Of a DNA stretch of 64,000 nucleotides, positions 26,878 to 39,790 are shown one piece after another (within the stretch, counting starts at the first letter, position 1; each line of letters begins with the position of its first letter). The notes beneath the pieces were generated by a model. It was not told where the DNA came from. It made no database searches and saw only the letters and a list, made by a program, of their open reading frames with translations. A program made the translations under genes and the position numbers. The DNA is from Sphagnum magellanicum. Its lineage: Eukaryota; Streptophyta; Sphagnopsida; Sphagnales; Sphagnaceae. The stretch lies in contig CM038919.1 of the NCBI GenBank assembly GCA_021904315.1, forward strand, positions 15,555,666 to 15,619,665, given 5' to 3'.

Positions 26878-27230
26878 TTGTTTCTAACACATAGGTTGTC
26901 CAAATTTCGCTTGCTTTAGTTCTTTGGAAAGCTAACCACTAGGCGCACCTTCCCACCAAATATCAAGATCTGCAGTTAAATAACTAGGAAGTTATGCTAC
27001 GAAACCCGAGAGGGTTTTGCAAAGGAAATTGGTCCAACTCGACTGCAGACCCCCAGTCACTTGGAGAATTGTTTCTCTCACATACGTTGTCCAAATTTAG
27101 CTTGCTATAGCTTTCTGGAAAGCTAACAACAAGGCGCATCTACCTACCAAATCTTAGGCTCTGCAGCTAAATAACTAAGAAGTTATACTATGAAACCCGA
27201 GAGGTTTTTTGTGAAGTTTCTCTAAATTCT
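26878..27230. repeat. About 187-bp tandem repeat in the LTR copy 1 U3
   Basis: Two copies start near 26878 and 27064 (ttgtttct..cacata.gttg, then gtccaaattt). They share the motifs tggaaagctaac, aaggcgca and gaaacccgagag. LTR copy 2 has a tandem repeat of similar length at the equivalent place but with unrelated sequence. Confidence 0.8.
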
Positions 27231-27443
27231 AACCTTCCAACTTCATCATTCCTCACCCCCATTCCTTAAAACTACTACAAGATCTTCCCTCCACTCCTTT
27301 CCTTCTTCCCTCTCCTAAGTCTCATCCCCATTCCCTTCAAAAAGCTTGTGAAACAAGTATTCAAGGAAATTCTCCAAGGCAAAGAGAGAGACCCCCCAAT
27401 CATCCGAGCCGCCTTTTAAAGAGAAGGAAAAGGGAGGAGGGAG

Positions 27444-27669
27444 GATCCCATGCTCGGTGGTCAATGAAGATCCCTTACTTGGTGGTCAATGAAGATCCCT
27501 TACTTGGTGGTCAATGAAGATCCCTTGCTTGATGGTCAATGAAGATCCCTTGCTTGGTGGTCAATGAAGATCCCTTGCTTGGTGGTCAATGAAGATCCCT
27601 TGCTTGGTGGTCAATGAAGATCCCTTGCTTGGTGGTCAATGAAGGATCCCATGCTTGGTGGTCAATGGG
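27444..27669. repeat. 25-bp minisatellite, nine copies
   Basis: Unit gatcccttgcttggtggtca plus atgaa, repeated nine times with few changes; the last unit has one extra base and ends with ggg. The high similarity among units suggests recent expansion. Confidence 0.95.
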
Positions 27670-27826
27670 AGGAGAAGAAGAAGGTTCCTTGCTACCTATT
27701 CCCACTTCCCCTTGAGCAACTTTATTTGATCCTTCATTTTATTTTATTTTTTATCCTTTGACCTTAAATTTTTACTTTACCATGGTCCTAGGCCATCATT
27801 TACACCTCCTCTTCCTTTCCTCGGCC

Positions 27827-27833
27827 TATAAAT
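27827..27833 (+). promoter_or_regulatory. TATA box of LTR copy 1
   Basis: TATAAAT in the context ggcctataaatcatg, 96 bp upstream of the chosen ATG at 27923. LTR copy 2 has a TATA-like TAAATAAAAA 90 bp before its matching ATG. This parallel supports both the promoter and the start choice. Confidence 0.65.
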
Positions 27834-27922
27834 CATGACCGCAAAACTTGATGTCACAAGTCCACCCCACCTCCATTGTCAATTCGATTTTGTTGAAGAT
27901 CTTTCCTCTCTTCCTTGAAAGT

Positions 27923-28345
27923 ATGGCGTTGCGCACGGTCACATCCTACGGGCCTCAAGCCGCACAAGCAGATGCAGAACCGCCTTCGGAGTCATCTTTA
28001 GATCTAACCCTAACGCAGCATCCTCGCGATGAAGAACCCGAACCTCGCGAAGTGCGTGCTCGTCTCGAAGTTGAACCCCCTCGAGCTTGGTACTATCGTA
28101 TTTCGCTAAACTCCCGCACCCTGGTGATCTTATTACAAGTTGACCTCGCTTCTGGTGACGAACCCAAAACTGTCTACGAAGGTTGTTATGAAACCGAAGA
28201 CACTTCTATCTTCGCTTGGTCTTCAGTTCCCGGCGTTGGACACTATCGTTGGTTGCGTGGTCCGATTCCTCGACTACTTCCTAATAGCAAAGCGGACTAC
28301 CTAGTTCGTACCATTCGACACATTCTACACTTCCTACAGTTATGA
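27923..28345 (+). CDS. LTR-embedded small protein, family unknown (140 aa)
   Basis: I do not recognise this protein. The open frame begins further up at 27848, but the ATG at 27923 (MALRTV) matches the position of the start in the second copy at 40708 (MADDD), and both lie 90-96 bp after a TATA box. Features: a variable acidic N-terminus with DEEPEPREVRAR (second copy EEEPPRGVVRTR), a middle motif R(I/L)SLN.R.L.I.L, and a strongly conserved C-terminus HYRWLRGPI, then LP, then YL.RTIRHIL.FLQL and stop. There is no signal peptide and no membrane segment. GC content is well above the flanking DNA. No metal-binding, protease or nucleic-acid-binding motif is evident. It sits wholly between the TATA box and AATAAA of a solo LTR, so it would be the first ORF of any transcript from this LTR. 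An accessory retrotransposon protein is the likeliest role, by inference only. Confidence 0.7.
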   Translation: MALRTVTSYGPQAAQADAEPPSESSLDLTLTQHPRDEEPEPREVRARLEVEPPRAWYYRISLNSRTLVILLQVDLASGDEPKTVYEGCYETEDTSIFAWSSVPGVGHYRWLRGPIPRLLPNSKADYLVRTIRHILHFLQL

Positions 28346-28389
28346 GCTAAAGCGTAGCTTAGGACTTGACATGTACTTGTAGCTCCTTG

Positions 28390-28401
28390 CTGAGCTTGCT
28401 C
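28390..28401 (+). other. Small hairpin after the LTR-embedded ORF, copy 1
   Basis: TGAGC-tt-GCTCA, 45 nt after the stop codon. The second copy has CCTGAG-gcta-CTCAGG 36 nt after its stop, and the surrounding sequence aligns (TTGTAgcTC / TTGTAatTC). AATAAA follows at 28410-28415. Confidence 0.5.
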
Positions 28402-28409
28402 ATAATCTA

Positions 28410-28415
28410 AATAAA
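28410..28415 (+). terminator. Polyadenylation signal of LTR copy 1
   Basis: AATAAA, 65 nt after the ORF stop. It would mark the end of R near 28430. The remaining 500 bp to 28930 would be U5, which is C-rich. Confidence 0.45.
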
Positions 28416-29647
28416 CATTTCAGTCCTCATGAAACTCCTATTATCATTGGCACACTGTCACATCGTCTATTTAATCATTAAGCTGATTTGAATCAATCCT
28501 TCGCTCCTATGGGTTGAAAATTGCTCTAGCTCTATTGGGCCTTTCACTAACCCCCTCACCCTACTTCATAAATTCCCAGCGTTCTTGCTACTTGCCAACT
28601 ACTAATACTAAACCAATGTTTTGTCGCACACCATGAACTCTGGTGTTTGTTTTTCTTTCCCCAGCCTTCTAGAGATTTCTCATCCCTACTTCCGCTAGTA
28701 AGGTTCCAAAACTATGGTTTATCAATTCTTTGCTGCAGAAAAGAACTAACCCAACTAATATCGTATTTCAGACAACCAAACCCCCCCCTCACACCTTGTG
28801 CACACTCATCAACCCCTATTCTAACACAAAGTTGTTAAACCCCCCTAATAACTTCACCACACTCACATATTCCTAACCCAATTTTTAAATATTGAGACTA
28901 CTAGCCATGGCCATGTCGGTAGAGCTCACACACATGAAGCTGTCAGATTTTGGACTGTGCAAGCCATTGGACTGCTGTGCTTTGTCAACACTGCATGAGA
29001 ATGACCTTCCTCCAGAAGATGAACTTCAGGAGCCCATGCCTATGGACATTGAGGGTGGCCGCTTGCAGGCAGCATCGCAAGGGGGCCCTTGGCGGACTCA
29101 ACAAGAGCAACTGTAGCACTGGCAGTGAAATCGTCGCATGCTGGTTCAAACCCTCTCTTTTTGTGTGAAGTTTTCTATGTCATGTTGTGGATTGCATTGT
29201 CTTGCACATCATAAGGGCCCAACATTTTTTGAGATATTGAGGAGGCGATGAAGCTCATTTATTGAAGAGAGACTCACAGAGGTATCCATTCCAGTTATGT
29301 GTCTGAAATGTGAGGTAGAACATACGAGGTGGAGATTGCAAAATGCTAAGTGCGAGGGCAGTTGGTCAATTGTGGCACGGGCTTTTCAGACTAGATAGGC
29401 TAGGGCAGTCGACTTGTGTCATGATTGGTGAAATCAAAGGAGTTGCCATATAGCTCATTAACTTCAGGAGAGATAAATGGACTTCAATGCTTGAGGAGCT
29501 AGACTGTGAAAAGTGGTGTAGGAAATTCAAGGAGATTGAAAGTGTAAAAGCCAAGCAACATGACTGGTGGTAATATAGGCAGGTATTGGTAGTTAAATTG
29601 AACAAATGGGAGGAATTGGACATACATTCTAAAAATCTATGGTTTGA

Positions 29648-29737
<90 letters not shown>

Positions 29738-30004
29738 TAAAACCTTATGTGCTGTCTTGTGGGAATCTCTTTGGTTTGTTGTTGTGGATTTGAACCCTGT
29801 TTTGGGTGTTGTTTGTGTCTATGTTGAGTGGTACATCAATGGTGGTCACTAGGTTTCTGTGATGTCCTCTTTCAATATGATGTCTGTCTCTAGTGACTCT
29901 GAATTTCAAGGACAAATGTGTCCCCTCAGAGTTCACATAATTTACCTTCTTTAATTAGGTCTTTTGTTGTAGAAGTATTTTTCTGTTAAATCAAGGATGT
30001 TTGA

Positions 30005-30235
<231 letters not shown>

Positions 30236-33200
30236 TGAGGTTGATGTGGGAATAGTGGCATGAGTCTCAAGGTTCTATTGTTAACTCTACCTTGAATAAC
30301 CTGGACTCTGAAACTTTGACTTTGACAAAACTCCCTGGTGGTTATGGCTTGTTACAGATAGTGAACTGGAGAACATACCTCAAATTTCCAGATGAAGCAC
30401 GTTTGTCACCTGAATCATTTGCAAGTTGACGTGTGATGTTGAGCATCGCATGAGAGGTGCAGATGAAATTAAGGTATTTCGTGTTGCCTTTAGATAGTAC
30501 CCACCAGAGCTGGAGGTAATTCATGAGGAGAGCAGTTTGTTTGAGCTAGTGGGTTAGGGAAAGTCAGAGGATGGGTCTGTTGTAGGACCATTTTACGATG
30601 TCTGATTCTCTCCCTGTCCACACTATGCTACAGACCCACCCATGGTTTAAAGGAGTCCCTTGGGATAGGTTGTTGAGAATTCAAGCTCAACTAGTTAAGT
30701 TTCATTAGTTACTAGAGTAGGAAAGTAACTAGGTTACTTTCACAAGGTTGAATTACTTTCTTTACTTATTTTAGTTTGGTTATTTGTGGTTTGGTCTTGT
30801 AGTTAAATACCTTGGTGTTGATGGTTTGTTTCTCTTTTCTTCATTACACAAGTTTGTGTATTTCTTGTGACAAGAACCTTGGAGAGTTCTTGATGTTGTG
30901 TTTTGTGTTATGAGCATTATGTTGTAGTTTCCTTTCAATAAAGATTTATGTTTGCACTTGAGTAGATCTCCTATTTGTTAACATAGGTTGTACGAGATGG
31001 ATGCTGCTTTCAAACCTGAGGTCAATGGGGAACTTGATACTCAAAACTTTGAAAAGTTTGAGGAGGTGGATGCTTTGGAACCTTACTTCTGCTTCTGTAC
31101 TCAAAATTATTCACTAGAAGCAGATGATTCTTGCTCAAGAGACATGCAGGAGCAAAGAGTTGAGTAGAGAAGAGCTTGTAACTAGTATTTTGTTGTTTTA
31201 GTTCTTGGAGTATTAATATTAGGTTCCAATGATAGCACAGGGCTTTGGACACTGTCTGCTCTGGTGTGTTGTTCATTAGCCAAGTTTGAAGTTTTGGTCC
31301 GAAGTTTCATTTGGAAACTGGTTCATGCATCTTGATTTTGTAATCCTGAGAATATGCACCAAGACATGCTTTGATCTTCTGTAAGGGTTCTAGTTAGCTG
31401 GTAGCCATAACAAGTAGAAGCATAGAGAAAGGTGTTTGATTTGCAAGGCATTTGATAATCTTTGTAGGCTGGTTCTCAACCTCAGCATTCTACCAGATCA
31501 GGACCATGGAGGAAGGTTGGTTGATGTTGTCCATCTTTAAATGCAGTCTGTTTGCTGATAAGCCAATCAGTTTATTTTGCCAGTGTTTTATGTGGTGACC
31601 AGGATGTTGAAGCATGCTCAAAGAAGACTTGCTTGCTTGTAGATGCTGACTTCAAAGGATGTCAACTTTGTGGGCTATACATACAAGAACTTTTACGTGT
31701 TCAAGGGGATGCATGCACCTGTTGGTATGATTGACCTTCCATCTCAACCTTTTCTTTTGGTGTTTGATTTTTCCTGGTCTTTTTTGTGTATTATTTGTTA
31801 TCAGCTGGCCAAAAGATCTATGTGTAGTTTTTACCCACTTGATTTATGCTTCAAGAACCACTAAAACTGCATGGATGCTACTTCAAAGAAGACCTTGCAT
31901 CCCTTGAATTGGCCAATCATAATGTGTGGCATGCCTTTCAAATCTTTCATACTCATTCCAGTATGCTTGTTTTGACTGTAGAAGGTATTTGTACAGACAT
32001 GGTTGCTAATTGGTTGAATGACTCCTTCAATGAAATAGCATCATTCCCGTTTGAGGGTTTTGATGGATAGTGTGGGAAGGGATCTATGGGCTCCTATCAT
32101 CCAACTTTCTTCCTGTGTTGACCTGTTGGAAGGAAAAAGCAATTGTGTAATGCTGATTTAAGCCCTATCTTGGCATGAGCAGCAGAGCTGAAGAAGAAAA
32201 CTCAACCCAAGAGATCTTCTATAGTCTCATTGTTTGGTATGTCGTGATGTACCTTCTTATATCATGTAGATTCAGTGAGAAGTCTTGGGGCTGGGAAAGA
32301 TTTATATCTAATTTGGTCATACTTAAATTGAAAGCATGTAGAATTTGTTAGTTATTTGTAGCATGGTTTATGTTTCATTTTGAAGACAATATCTAACTAA
32401 CTCCACTACTCTGTGGCATCGTTAATGTGTTATTAGTTTGCTACAATGAATAATATGTAGCATCCAAGTAATGGGAAGAGCTACCCAGGTTAGACTGATT
32501 GAAATATCAGGAGTAATTCTAATTTATTTTGCTAATGTCCATTAATGCAGGTGGTGCTTGCAAAGTGTTAGGTTTCTTGTGGTGTGACAATGCAATTTCT
32601 GGCTTAAACTGAGTTATAAACGAACTAGGTTTAAGAACTTCAATGATTCCATGTGATATGCATCTTGATGTGGGAGGTTGTTTATATTTCAAACCATAAT
32701 TTATATGGTAGTGAGATATGTGTTTTTTGTGATATTACTTCATGGAGTATCTACTCTCAGATTACAACCCACTTCAGTGGCAATAATGGTAATGAATATG
32801 AACTCACCATAGATAATTAGCTATTTAATTTGTAGTTCCAAGTGGAGTTAGCTATATGTATCCCATTTTTTTCAAGGTCAGTAAGGGGTACAAGCCCTAG
32901 GTGTTCATGGTTATTGATGTGATTTCAAAGGTGTTGGTGTAGGATGGGATTGAGTGCTCAGCCTGTGGCACATCCCGCAAGTGTTGGTGTGCTAAAGACA
33001 TTACCAGAGGAACAAGTGAACTTTATAACAACCATCAGACCAGGTAGTCCCAAGCTTGAAGTGTACTTGATGATGGGTGTGATTTGGCATGGTAGGTCTG
33101 TCATGTAGAGTGGGTTTTATCTTTGATCCTGTGGCATAATTTGTATTTGTATGTAGCTAACACCATCATGGGGTTGCACACAGTGGCACATGTTATGATG

Positions 33201-34482
33201 GGACACATGCTATGATGGGACACCCAGAAGGAGTAGCCCTACTGTAGAGTTGGCCTCTAAATTCAGTCATTGGGTGGGCTGACTATTTACTTCCCATATA
33301 TTTGTACTAAGAAAATTCATTCAATGTTGGGCCCAAACATGTGATTTGTGGCAATTTGCGCAGGAATGGACGATGGCACTAGACCCTGGTTGGTTTGTCT
33401 GATGTTAAGCAGCAGGAATGTTGTTTGGAGTATTGTTGATCATGGCAACAATGGTGCAGGTCAAGGAGCATTTAGAGCTAACAAGAGGACCCATGAGGGC
33501 GTGGATGTGGTTGTAGTCGAATGTAGCAGTCTAGGCACTGCCAGGTTTTGAATATACTTACTTACATTGGAAGATGTGGGCTAAGATTGGGTTGTTGCAC
33601 TAGGGACCTTGCAGGCAGAAAGGTGAACTCAATGTTATGTATGTTCAATTTTTCCCCAGTGAACCCATGTGGGCTGTTCAAATGCTTGGAATAGTTCATG
33701 TGTAATTAGACTGATGACTGCAAGAACTTGTAACCCATTGCCATAATAATAAAATCTATCCTGGTTTTAGTGGGAGGCCAAGCAAATTGGCATGTCAAGC
33801 TTAAACTACCAAATTCTTATGTAATTTTACCTTGGGTGCTTAAATTTTTGGGATTGTAGGCAATTTATAAATGCTCCTACCATTGGGTTTCAAAACTCAA
33901 CTAAAGTATATATTGTGTTTATTATAAATATTAGGCCAAGCCATAAACGTTTAGGATCTACTGTGTGTAACATGAAATTGGACGACAAAAAAAATCATGC
34001 ATCATCTGTAAATAAATGCATTATTTAAAACTAAAATAAAAAAACTAATTGCCACATGTCATAATCGTTATGAGTAAAATTGAACGGTCCATATATACTG
34101 TAATTATTTAATAATAGAATAAATACCATATTAAAAGCCACGTGTCATAATCCTAGTGCTTGAATCGGACGGGTAGTATTATTAGATGTCATGAAAAAAA
34201 TTTAAATCAAATATCCAATATACCACGTGGTCTTTAGGCATTAGTGGAAAATAATAACCAAAATAATTGTTGAATATTGGCACCACATACGTATATTCGT
34301 ATTTTGTCATGAACTGGTATTTATACGCTGAACAGTTTCCATCGAACCCCATTGTCGCCTATGACTAAGAATGACTACGACTTGTCCAACGTGACTACAC
34401 AACTTTTAGTTGTAGATGTCGCCTACGACTAGAAAACAGTCACAAGGACCAGTCGAAAAAATCAACTTTTCTTTTAGTGATA

Positions 34483-35469
34483 CATGTGTCAAAAATCTAT
34501 AAACACATTACCAAAAGTCAATGTAATTTAGCCCATGTTACTAACATAACCAAAAGTCAACCTAGCCTAACCTAGTTCACATAACCAAAAGTCCACCTAG
34601 TTTAACCTAGCTATCTATGTTAAACAACCTAGGCTACTTAACCTAGGCTAGGTGGCCTAAATTAAAAACAAATGTTAGACTTCTAGCCCAAGAAGCTTAA
34701 ATTAGGCTACTTAACCTAAGCCAAATGGCCTAAGTATCATAGGTTGCAAGAGTAAGGATTTAAACCCTCACTTTTGCTTTTGGGTTCCAGTCCTCATCTA
34801 GACTAGATGCAACTAGATGCGACATAATTATCCTAAGTTTTTTTTTAAGAAAAAAAATGCTTAGGTTAATAAGGAGTATAGGTTGATAAACTAATTCATC
34901 TTAAGTCAACTTAGGGAGTTTTAGGTCTAGGCTAAATTGGTAGGTAGTACATAGGTTGACCTAGGTCAACTTAAGGTGGTCAAGGTTGATTCAAGGCTAA
35001 ACATTTTGAACTTTATAACTTTGTGTTAAATACAATTAGTATAAAAAAAATGTGGTGTCAAGGTTTGTGAAAAAACTTCATACAAAGTTGGAGGTTTGGC
35101 ACGATCAACATATATGTTATACAAATGAAAAACTCAACATGGTTGTAGATTCCTATTGCATGGAAGTGAAGGGATGAAAAAACAACGATGTGTTGAGAGG
35201 CAAACAATGTTGAATGTCGAAGCCTTTATAATTTGTTGATATAAGAAATGTGCAAATGTTATGTTTCATCAAATGAAAGGCATTGGGGATGGTCGGCATG
35301 ATGTTCAACTTGTGATTCCAAAGACATGGACAAGTGTTTGTGAATGAAGTGATGAGGTGCACAAGGCAATCCTCACCCCTACATATGTTAAAACCTCATC
35401 TATGTTCTTGAATTTAATCATGTTAAAATTTATGTTAAAGATGTCAAGAAAATGATCTTGGATTTCCAT
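34483..35469. other. TAGG/CCTA-rich spacer and possible 5' part of the next pseudogene
   Basis: 34550-35000 is dense in variants of aacctaggcta and taggtcaac. From about 35150 to 35470 a decayed coding region may exist (for example a frame with HDVQLVIPKTWTSV), perhaps the N-terminal part of the transposase-like gene that follows, but I cannot confirm this. Confidence 0.35.
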
Positions 35470-35838
35470 GTGTTCTTAATTTGTTGGGTTTATCTGGTTA
35501 ATAATATTGGTTGTCTTTGTGGATTATAGATAAGTAAAGAGTTAGGAATTGGAAAAATTTCTCAATTTACGATGAATTGTTTAAGGAAGAATCATCACCT
35601 GAATGTTGATGTGAAGAAACCTAATTCCAACTTTACTAAGTGTATTATTTGTGAATCATTGAAAGATTTGATATCCAAAGTTGGCAAGAACAGTGTGGGT
35701 GTGAAGGAACATGAAATAAAATAATATGGATACACAACATTCACCAAGAATCATGTAGATGTTTTTATCACACTTGGAAAGTTGAATCAATCCAATCCAA
35801 ATAAGAATACCTTTGTATCATCCATGACAAGATGGACC

Positions 35839-37550
35839 CACTAGAAGAAATCCCCAAAATGTAACCAATGCATTTGCGACTAAATGAAACTAATTGTCAT
35901 TTGCAACTAACTCTTATTGGTTTTCCAACTATTTTGCACCCTTGACCATTCTTGCAATTATGCTACAACTACATTTGCAACTAATGATGTTTTCATCCTA
36001 CACTATAAAATTGTTTTCATCCATGATCATGTCCATATGTCCCAGTAGTTACAAATGGAACCAAATTTAGTTGTACCTTTAGGGTGTAAAAATAGCCCCT
36101 AATGGTATACATAGGTGTATTATGAAACTTTTGAAAGGTATGTGTATTTTTGCTAAATTATATTAGGGGTATAATGGGGGTATGTTTCCATTGGTGTATT
36201 TATAAATTTGTATTTAGGGAAAATAACTACCTACCTACTTATGTATGCTTGTTTACCTACCTATCTCGCCTAGGTTACTTTCTTACCTAATGCAAATTAC
36301 TACCCACTAATTAATTAATCAATGTTTCATTAGTTATATTTTTAAAAATGAATGATAATTAATAGTTCATAACTATTCAATATATATATATATATATATA
36401 TTACATATGAACTATTGATCAATTATTTATAACTAATTAGTTAGTTAACTATTGGTTGGTTAATAATTATTAATTAGATAATATAATAATAATGATTTAA
36501 GAATAATAAATTAATAAATTAAAATAATTTATTAATTAAATATTAATTATTTAATATTTCACTTATTTATTTGATTATTAAACCGAATTAATTAGTTAAT
36601 TAATTAATAAATTATAATTAATAAGTTAGTTAGTTATTACTTAGATATTAACTATTAATTGGATAATATTATAATTATTTATTTTTAAATTTAAAAGATA
36701 TTAATCAAAAATTATATGTAATAATTTGGTTAATTAGTTATTATTTCAATCATTTACTTTTCTATTTTTGAATTATGAATTAATAATGTATAACTAAATG
36801 ATTTTTTATTTAGTTATTTAAATAGTTAGTTAGTTATTTATCTACTTAGTTATATAATTTACAAAATTAAAAAGGAGGACAAAAGATATGAGATAATGAT
36901 TTTAGTTGCAACCTAATTTGCAACTAAGTAGCAACTTTAATTTTTATCCCATATGTTTTGTCATCCATTTCCATCTTGACAACTATATAAGGAAGAAGCT
37001 TTGTCCTACATTTGCACATAAAAAAACACATGTCAATTAGGATGAACCAAAGGAGATTAACCCTTTAAAAAGTTTAACCCCAAAGGTTAAACCTAAAAGT
37101 TTTTTAAAATATTTTCCTACCTCCTTAACCTACCTACCTACCTACCTTAATATTGATTTTTAATTCATTTTGACCAAAATCCGAAATTGCCACATGGCAT
37201 ATTAGTATTATGACATGTGTCACAATCTAAAACCATTTAAATGAAACGATGAAGATCCACTATCTATTTTTAAAAACCTTTTTCAATTACCACATGTCAT
37301 TATGTAAGTTGTTGATTTTTATGGTAATATACGGATGGCATACAATAGTATATGGATGGTGAAGTATTTGTTGAGCATTGACTTCATCCACATTTGTAAC
37401 TAGTGTCTAATGCAACTTGTTTAATGCAATTCTAAGAATTTTTAGTAGCAAATGTCTTTTACAACTAGCAAATAATTGCAAATGGTAGTTCAAAAGAACT
37501 AGGTTTAAAGTGATTGCAAAGAAAGTTTTTTTTCTAGTTTTCCTTTAATG
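35839..37550. mobile_element. Non-autonomous CACTA element 3 (1.7 kb)
   Basis: The left end is CACTAGAAGAAATCC at 35839. The right end at 37550, reversed, is CATTAAAGGAAAA, a mutated CACTAAAAGAAAA. The target duplication is acc (35836-35838 and 37551-37553). Removing the element and one acc restores an open reading frame across the site, DKMDHSKTFLPKLVV, which proves the boundaries. Subterminal gcaact/gcgact motifs lie near the ends, the core is AT-rich with TA runs (36381-36400) and TAGG/CCTA patches, and there is no coding region. Confidence 0.85.
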
Positions 37551-39232
37551 ACCACTCTAAAACTTTTCTTCCCAAACTTGTTGTGGAAAACAAAATGGTT
37601 TCAAGCTTGGGTCAACTCCCATCACTTTGACTAATATGATTGTTCATGGTCATGGAAATGAAGCCTTTGATTTCCAACGAATTCTGGCCAACCTGAATTT
37701 TACAATTGGGTTTATAACGATTATTTCGTGCCTTGGAAAAAGGAGCCCATTAATGAATCCAAGATTCTTTTTGAACATGAACTAAAGCAAGCCTAATCCT
37801 TGGGTGGTACCACTAGGAATGTCACACCTTGATTTACTTGGACACATCAAACTTTGAAAAATCATAGGAAACATTTAAATAAACATTTTCATAAATTTTT
37901 AATGAATATGTTTACTAGGTTCTATAGAGTTTGAAATTTCAATGATATCAAGAATATTGTGTATTTTGATGTTCTTAATGATTGCATTTAGAAAATGTTT
38001 CAGGAATGTAGTGTTGGTTTTTTTCCTTGAACTTTTTTGTCAAGAACACACATTTAAACATGATTTGAAATTTTTTTTGTGATTTAAAAAAGAAGATATT
38101 TTGGAAGTCATTTTAATTTTATTTTTTTATTAGGAAAGTAAATGATTAAATATAATTGAGTTATGCTTTCCAAAGTTGAAGTTATTAAATTTTTAAAGGA
38201 TTATTTTAAGTAAAAATACAAATTAAAAAAATCTTCCAATTTTTAAATTACCAAATAAACTTCAAGCCATGTATTAATGCATGCAATGGATAAACATGGA
38301 ATAATAATAATTTATAGTTGTAAAAACATTTAAAAATAAAGGCCCAAAAGAATGATTTGGTTCCTTAACCATTCTCTGAAGTGGTTCTTAGTTGTACCAC
38401 CTAAGGATGGGTTCACCCACCACAAAATTCTTTCTTTCAAAGATTGATGCATGGAGGTTTTCATTGTTTGGCTACATTGAAGGTGTTAGAAAAATTTGCT
38501 AATGTTAAGCTATTACTTAGAAAATTGTTTCTTCAAATGGACAATTGTGTGAAAGATAACAACAATCATCACTTGCTTGCATTTTTATATTTCCTAATTG
38601 CAACAAAAGTGTTTGAAGAAATGCAACTAGGGTTTTTAGTTGTTGGCTACACCCATGAGGACATTGATGGCAATTTTGGATATTTTCCCAACAAATTAAA
38701 GGAGTAGGATAATTATGTATTTGCCGATTTAATGAAAGCATTCATGGTTTCACAAGATTGTCCTTTTAATGTTCAACTTATTCAAGAAATCCCATATTTC
38801 CAAATTTGGGTCGAAGGATGTTTGAAAGATGGGCCCGAAATCTTGGTTGGTCGACATGCATTTGTTTCGTTTTTTTGTTCATTCGATCGGGTGGCCTATT
38901 ATGGAATATAAGGTCTCCCCTACAGATGCCCTTTAGAGTCTTAAGGATGGACTTTTAGGGATCGTGCACAAATGGGTGGACCAATATGTGAGGATTTCTT
39001 GCACACTTCCACCACTAAGATATGCACTCACAAAAACCCGGTTAGAAGTGGAACTAGTATGTAGTTGAAGTCTAACGAGTAAGGTGGTTCGAGGTAAGTA
39101 ATGAAATTTACCAAAAAATTTAATGCGTTGTGTCCAAATCTCATGATTTTATTTTATTTAATTTATGTCTTTGACCAAAAGTTAAGCCTGAAACTAAAGC
39201 CACTTGCTTAGATTGAGGAAAAAACAACAACT

Positions 39233-39790
39233 CAACCTCCTCTACTTTCAACAAATGTAACTCCCTCACAGCAAAACCGATGACGCTGAATTTTAGGGAG
39301 GAGCTTCTACACCTTTCAAACTAAAACTGATCTAATTTTGACACAAATCCAACAGTGGATTTGAGAGAAACAATTAATTAAACCAAAAGTCCAGAAGCTT
39401 CCCCATGGAAATCATTCCATGAAACCCACTTCAACACCCTCTACTTTCAACACCTGTAACCCCCTCACAACAAAACCGATGATGCTAAATTTTTGGGAGT
39501 AGTTTTTACACCTTTCAAACTAAAACTAATCTAATTTTGACACAAATCCAACGGTGGATTTGAAAGAAAAAATTAATTAAACCAAAAGTCCAGAGGCTTC
39601 CCCATGGAAATCATTCCATGAAACCCACTTCAACACCCTCTATTTCCAACACCTATAACCCCCTCACAAAAAAACCGATGATGCTGAATTTTTGGGAGGA
39701 GTTTTAACACCTTTCAAACTAAAACTGATCTAATTTTGACACAAATCCAACGGTGGATTTGAAAGAAACAATTAATTAAACCAAAGTCCA
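39233..39790. repeat. 199-bp tandem repeat in the LTR copy 2 U3, 2.8 copies
   Basis: Units start at 39233, 39432 and 39631 (caac(a/c)c..ctctactttc). They share gatgctgaatttttgggagg and acacaaatccaacggtggat. Similarity between units is high. Confidence 0.95.

Larger units (their letters stand above)
26579..28930 (+). mobile_element. Solo LTR, family 1, copy 1, carrying a small gene
   Basis: The insertion begins TGTGAGGC and ends GAGCTCACA, so TGTGAG and CTCACA form a 6-bp inverted terminal repeat with TG...CA ends. The 5-bp target duplication is cacat (26574-26578 and 28931-28935). Removing the LTR and one cacat joins GGA CAC AT and G AAG CTG into the kinase sequence GHMKL, an independent proof of both boundaries. 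In order inside: about 187-bp tandem repeats (26878-27230), a 25-bp minisatellite (27444-27669), TATA box (27827), ORF (27923-28345), hairpin (28390), AATAAA (28410). The likely U3 is 26579 to about 27855 and R to about 28430; the ORF would sit inside R. No second LTR or internal coding region is present. Confidence 0.88.

Noticed and set aside
27848..27922. Upstream ATG at 27848 as the start of the LTR-embedded ORF
   Set aside because: It would lie within about 20 bp of the TATA box, before a plausible transcription start, and the second copy has no matching N-terminus.
36381..36400. TA microsatellite as a functional site
   Set aside because: Simple TA repeats are expected in such AT-rich transposon cores; another lies at 61378-61394.
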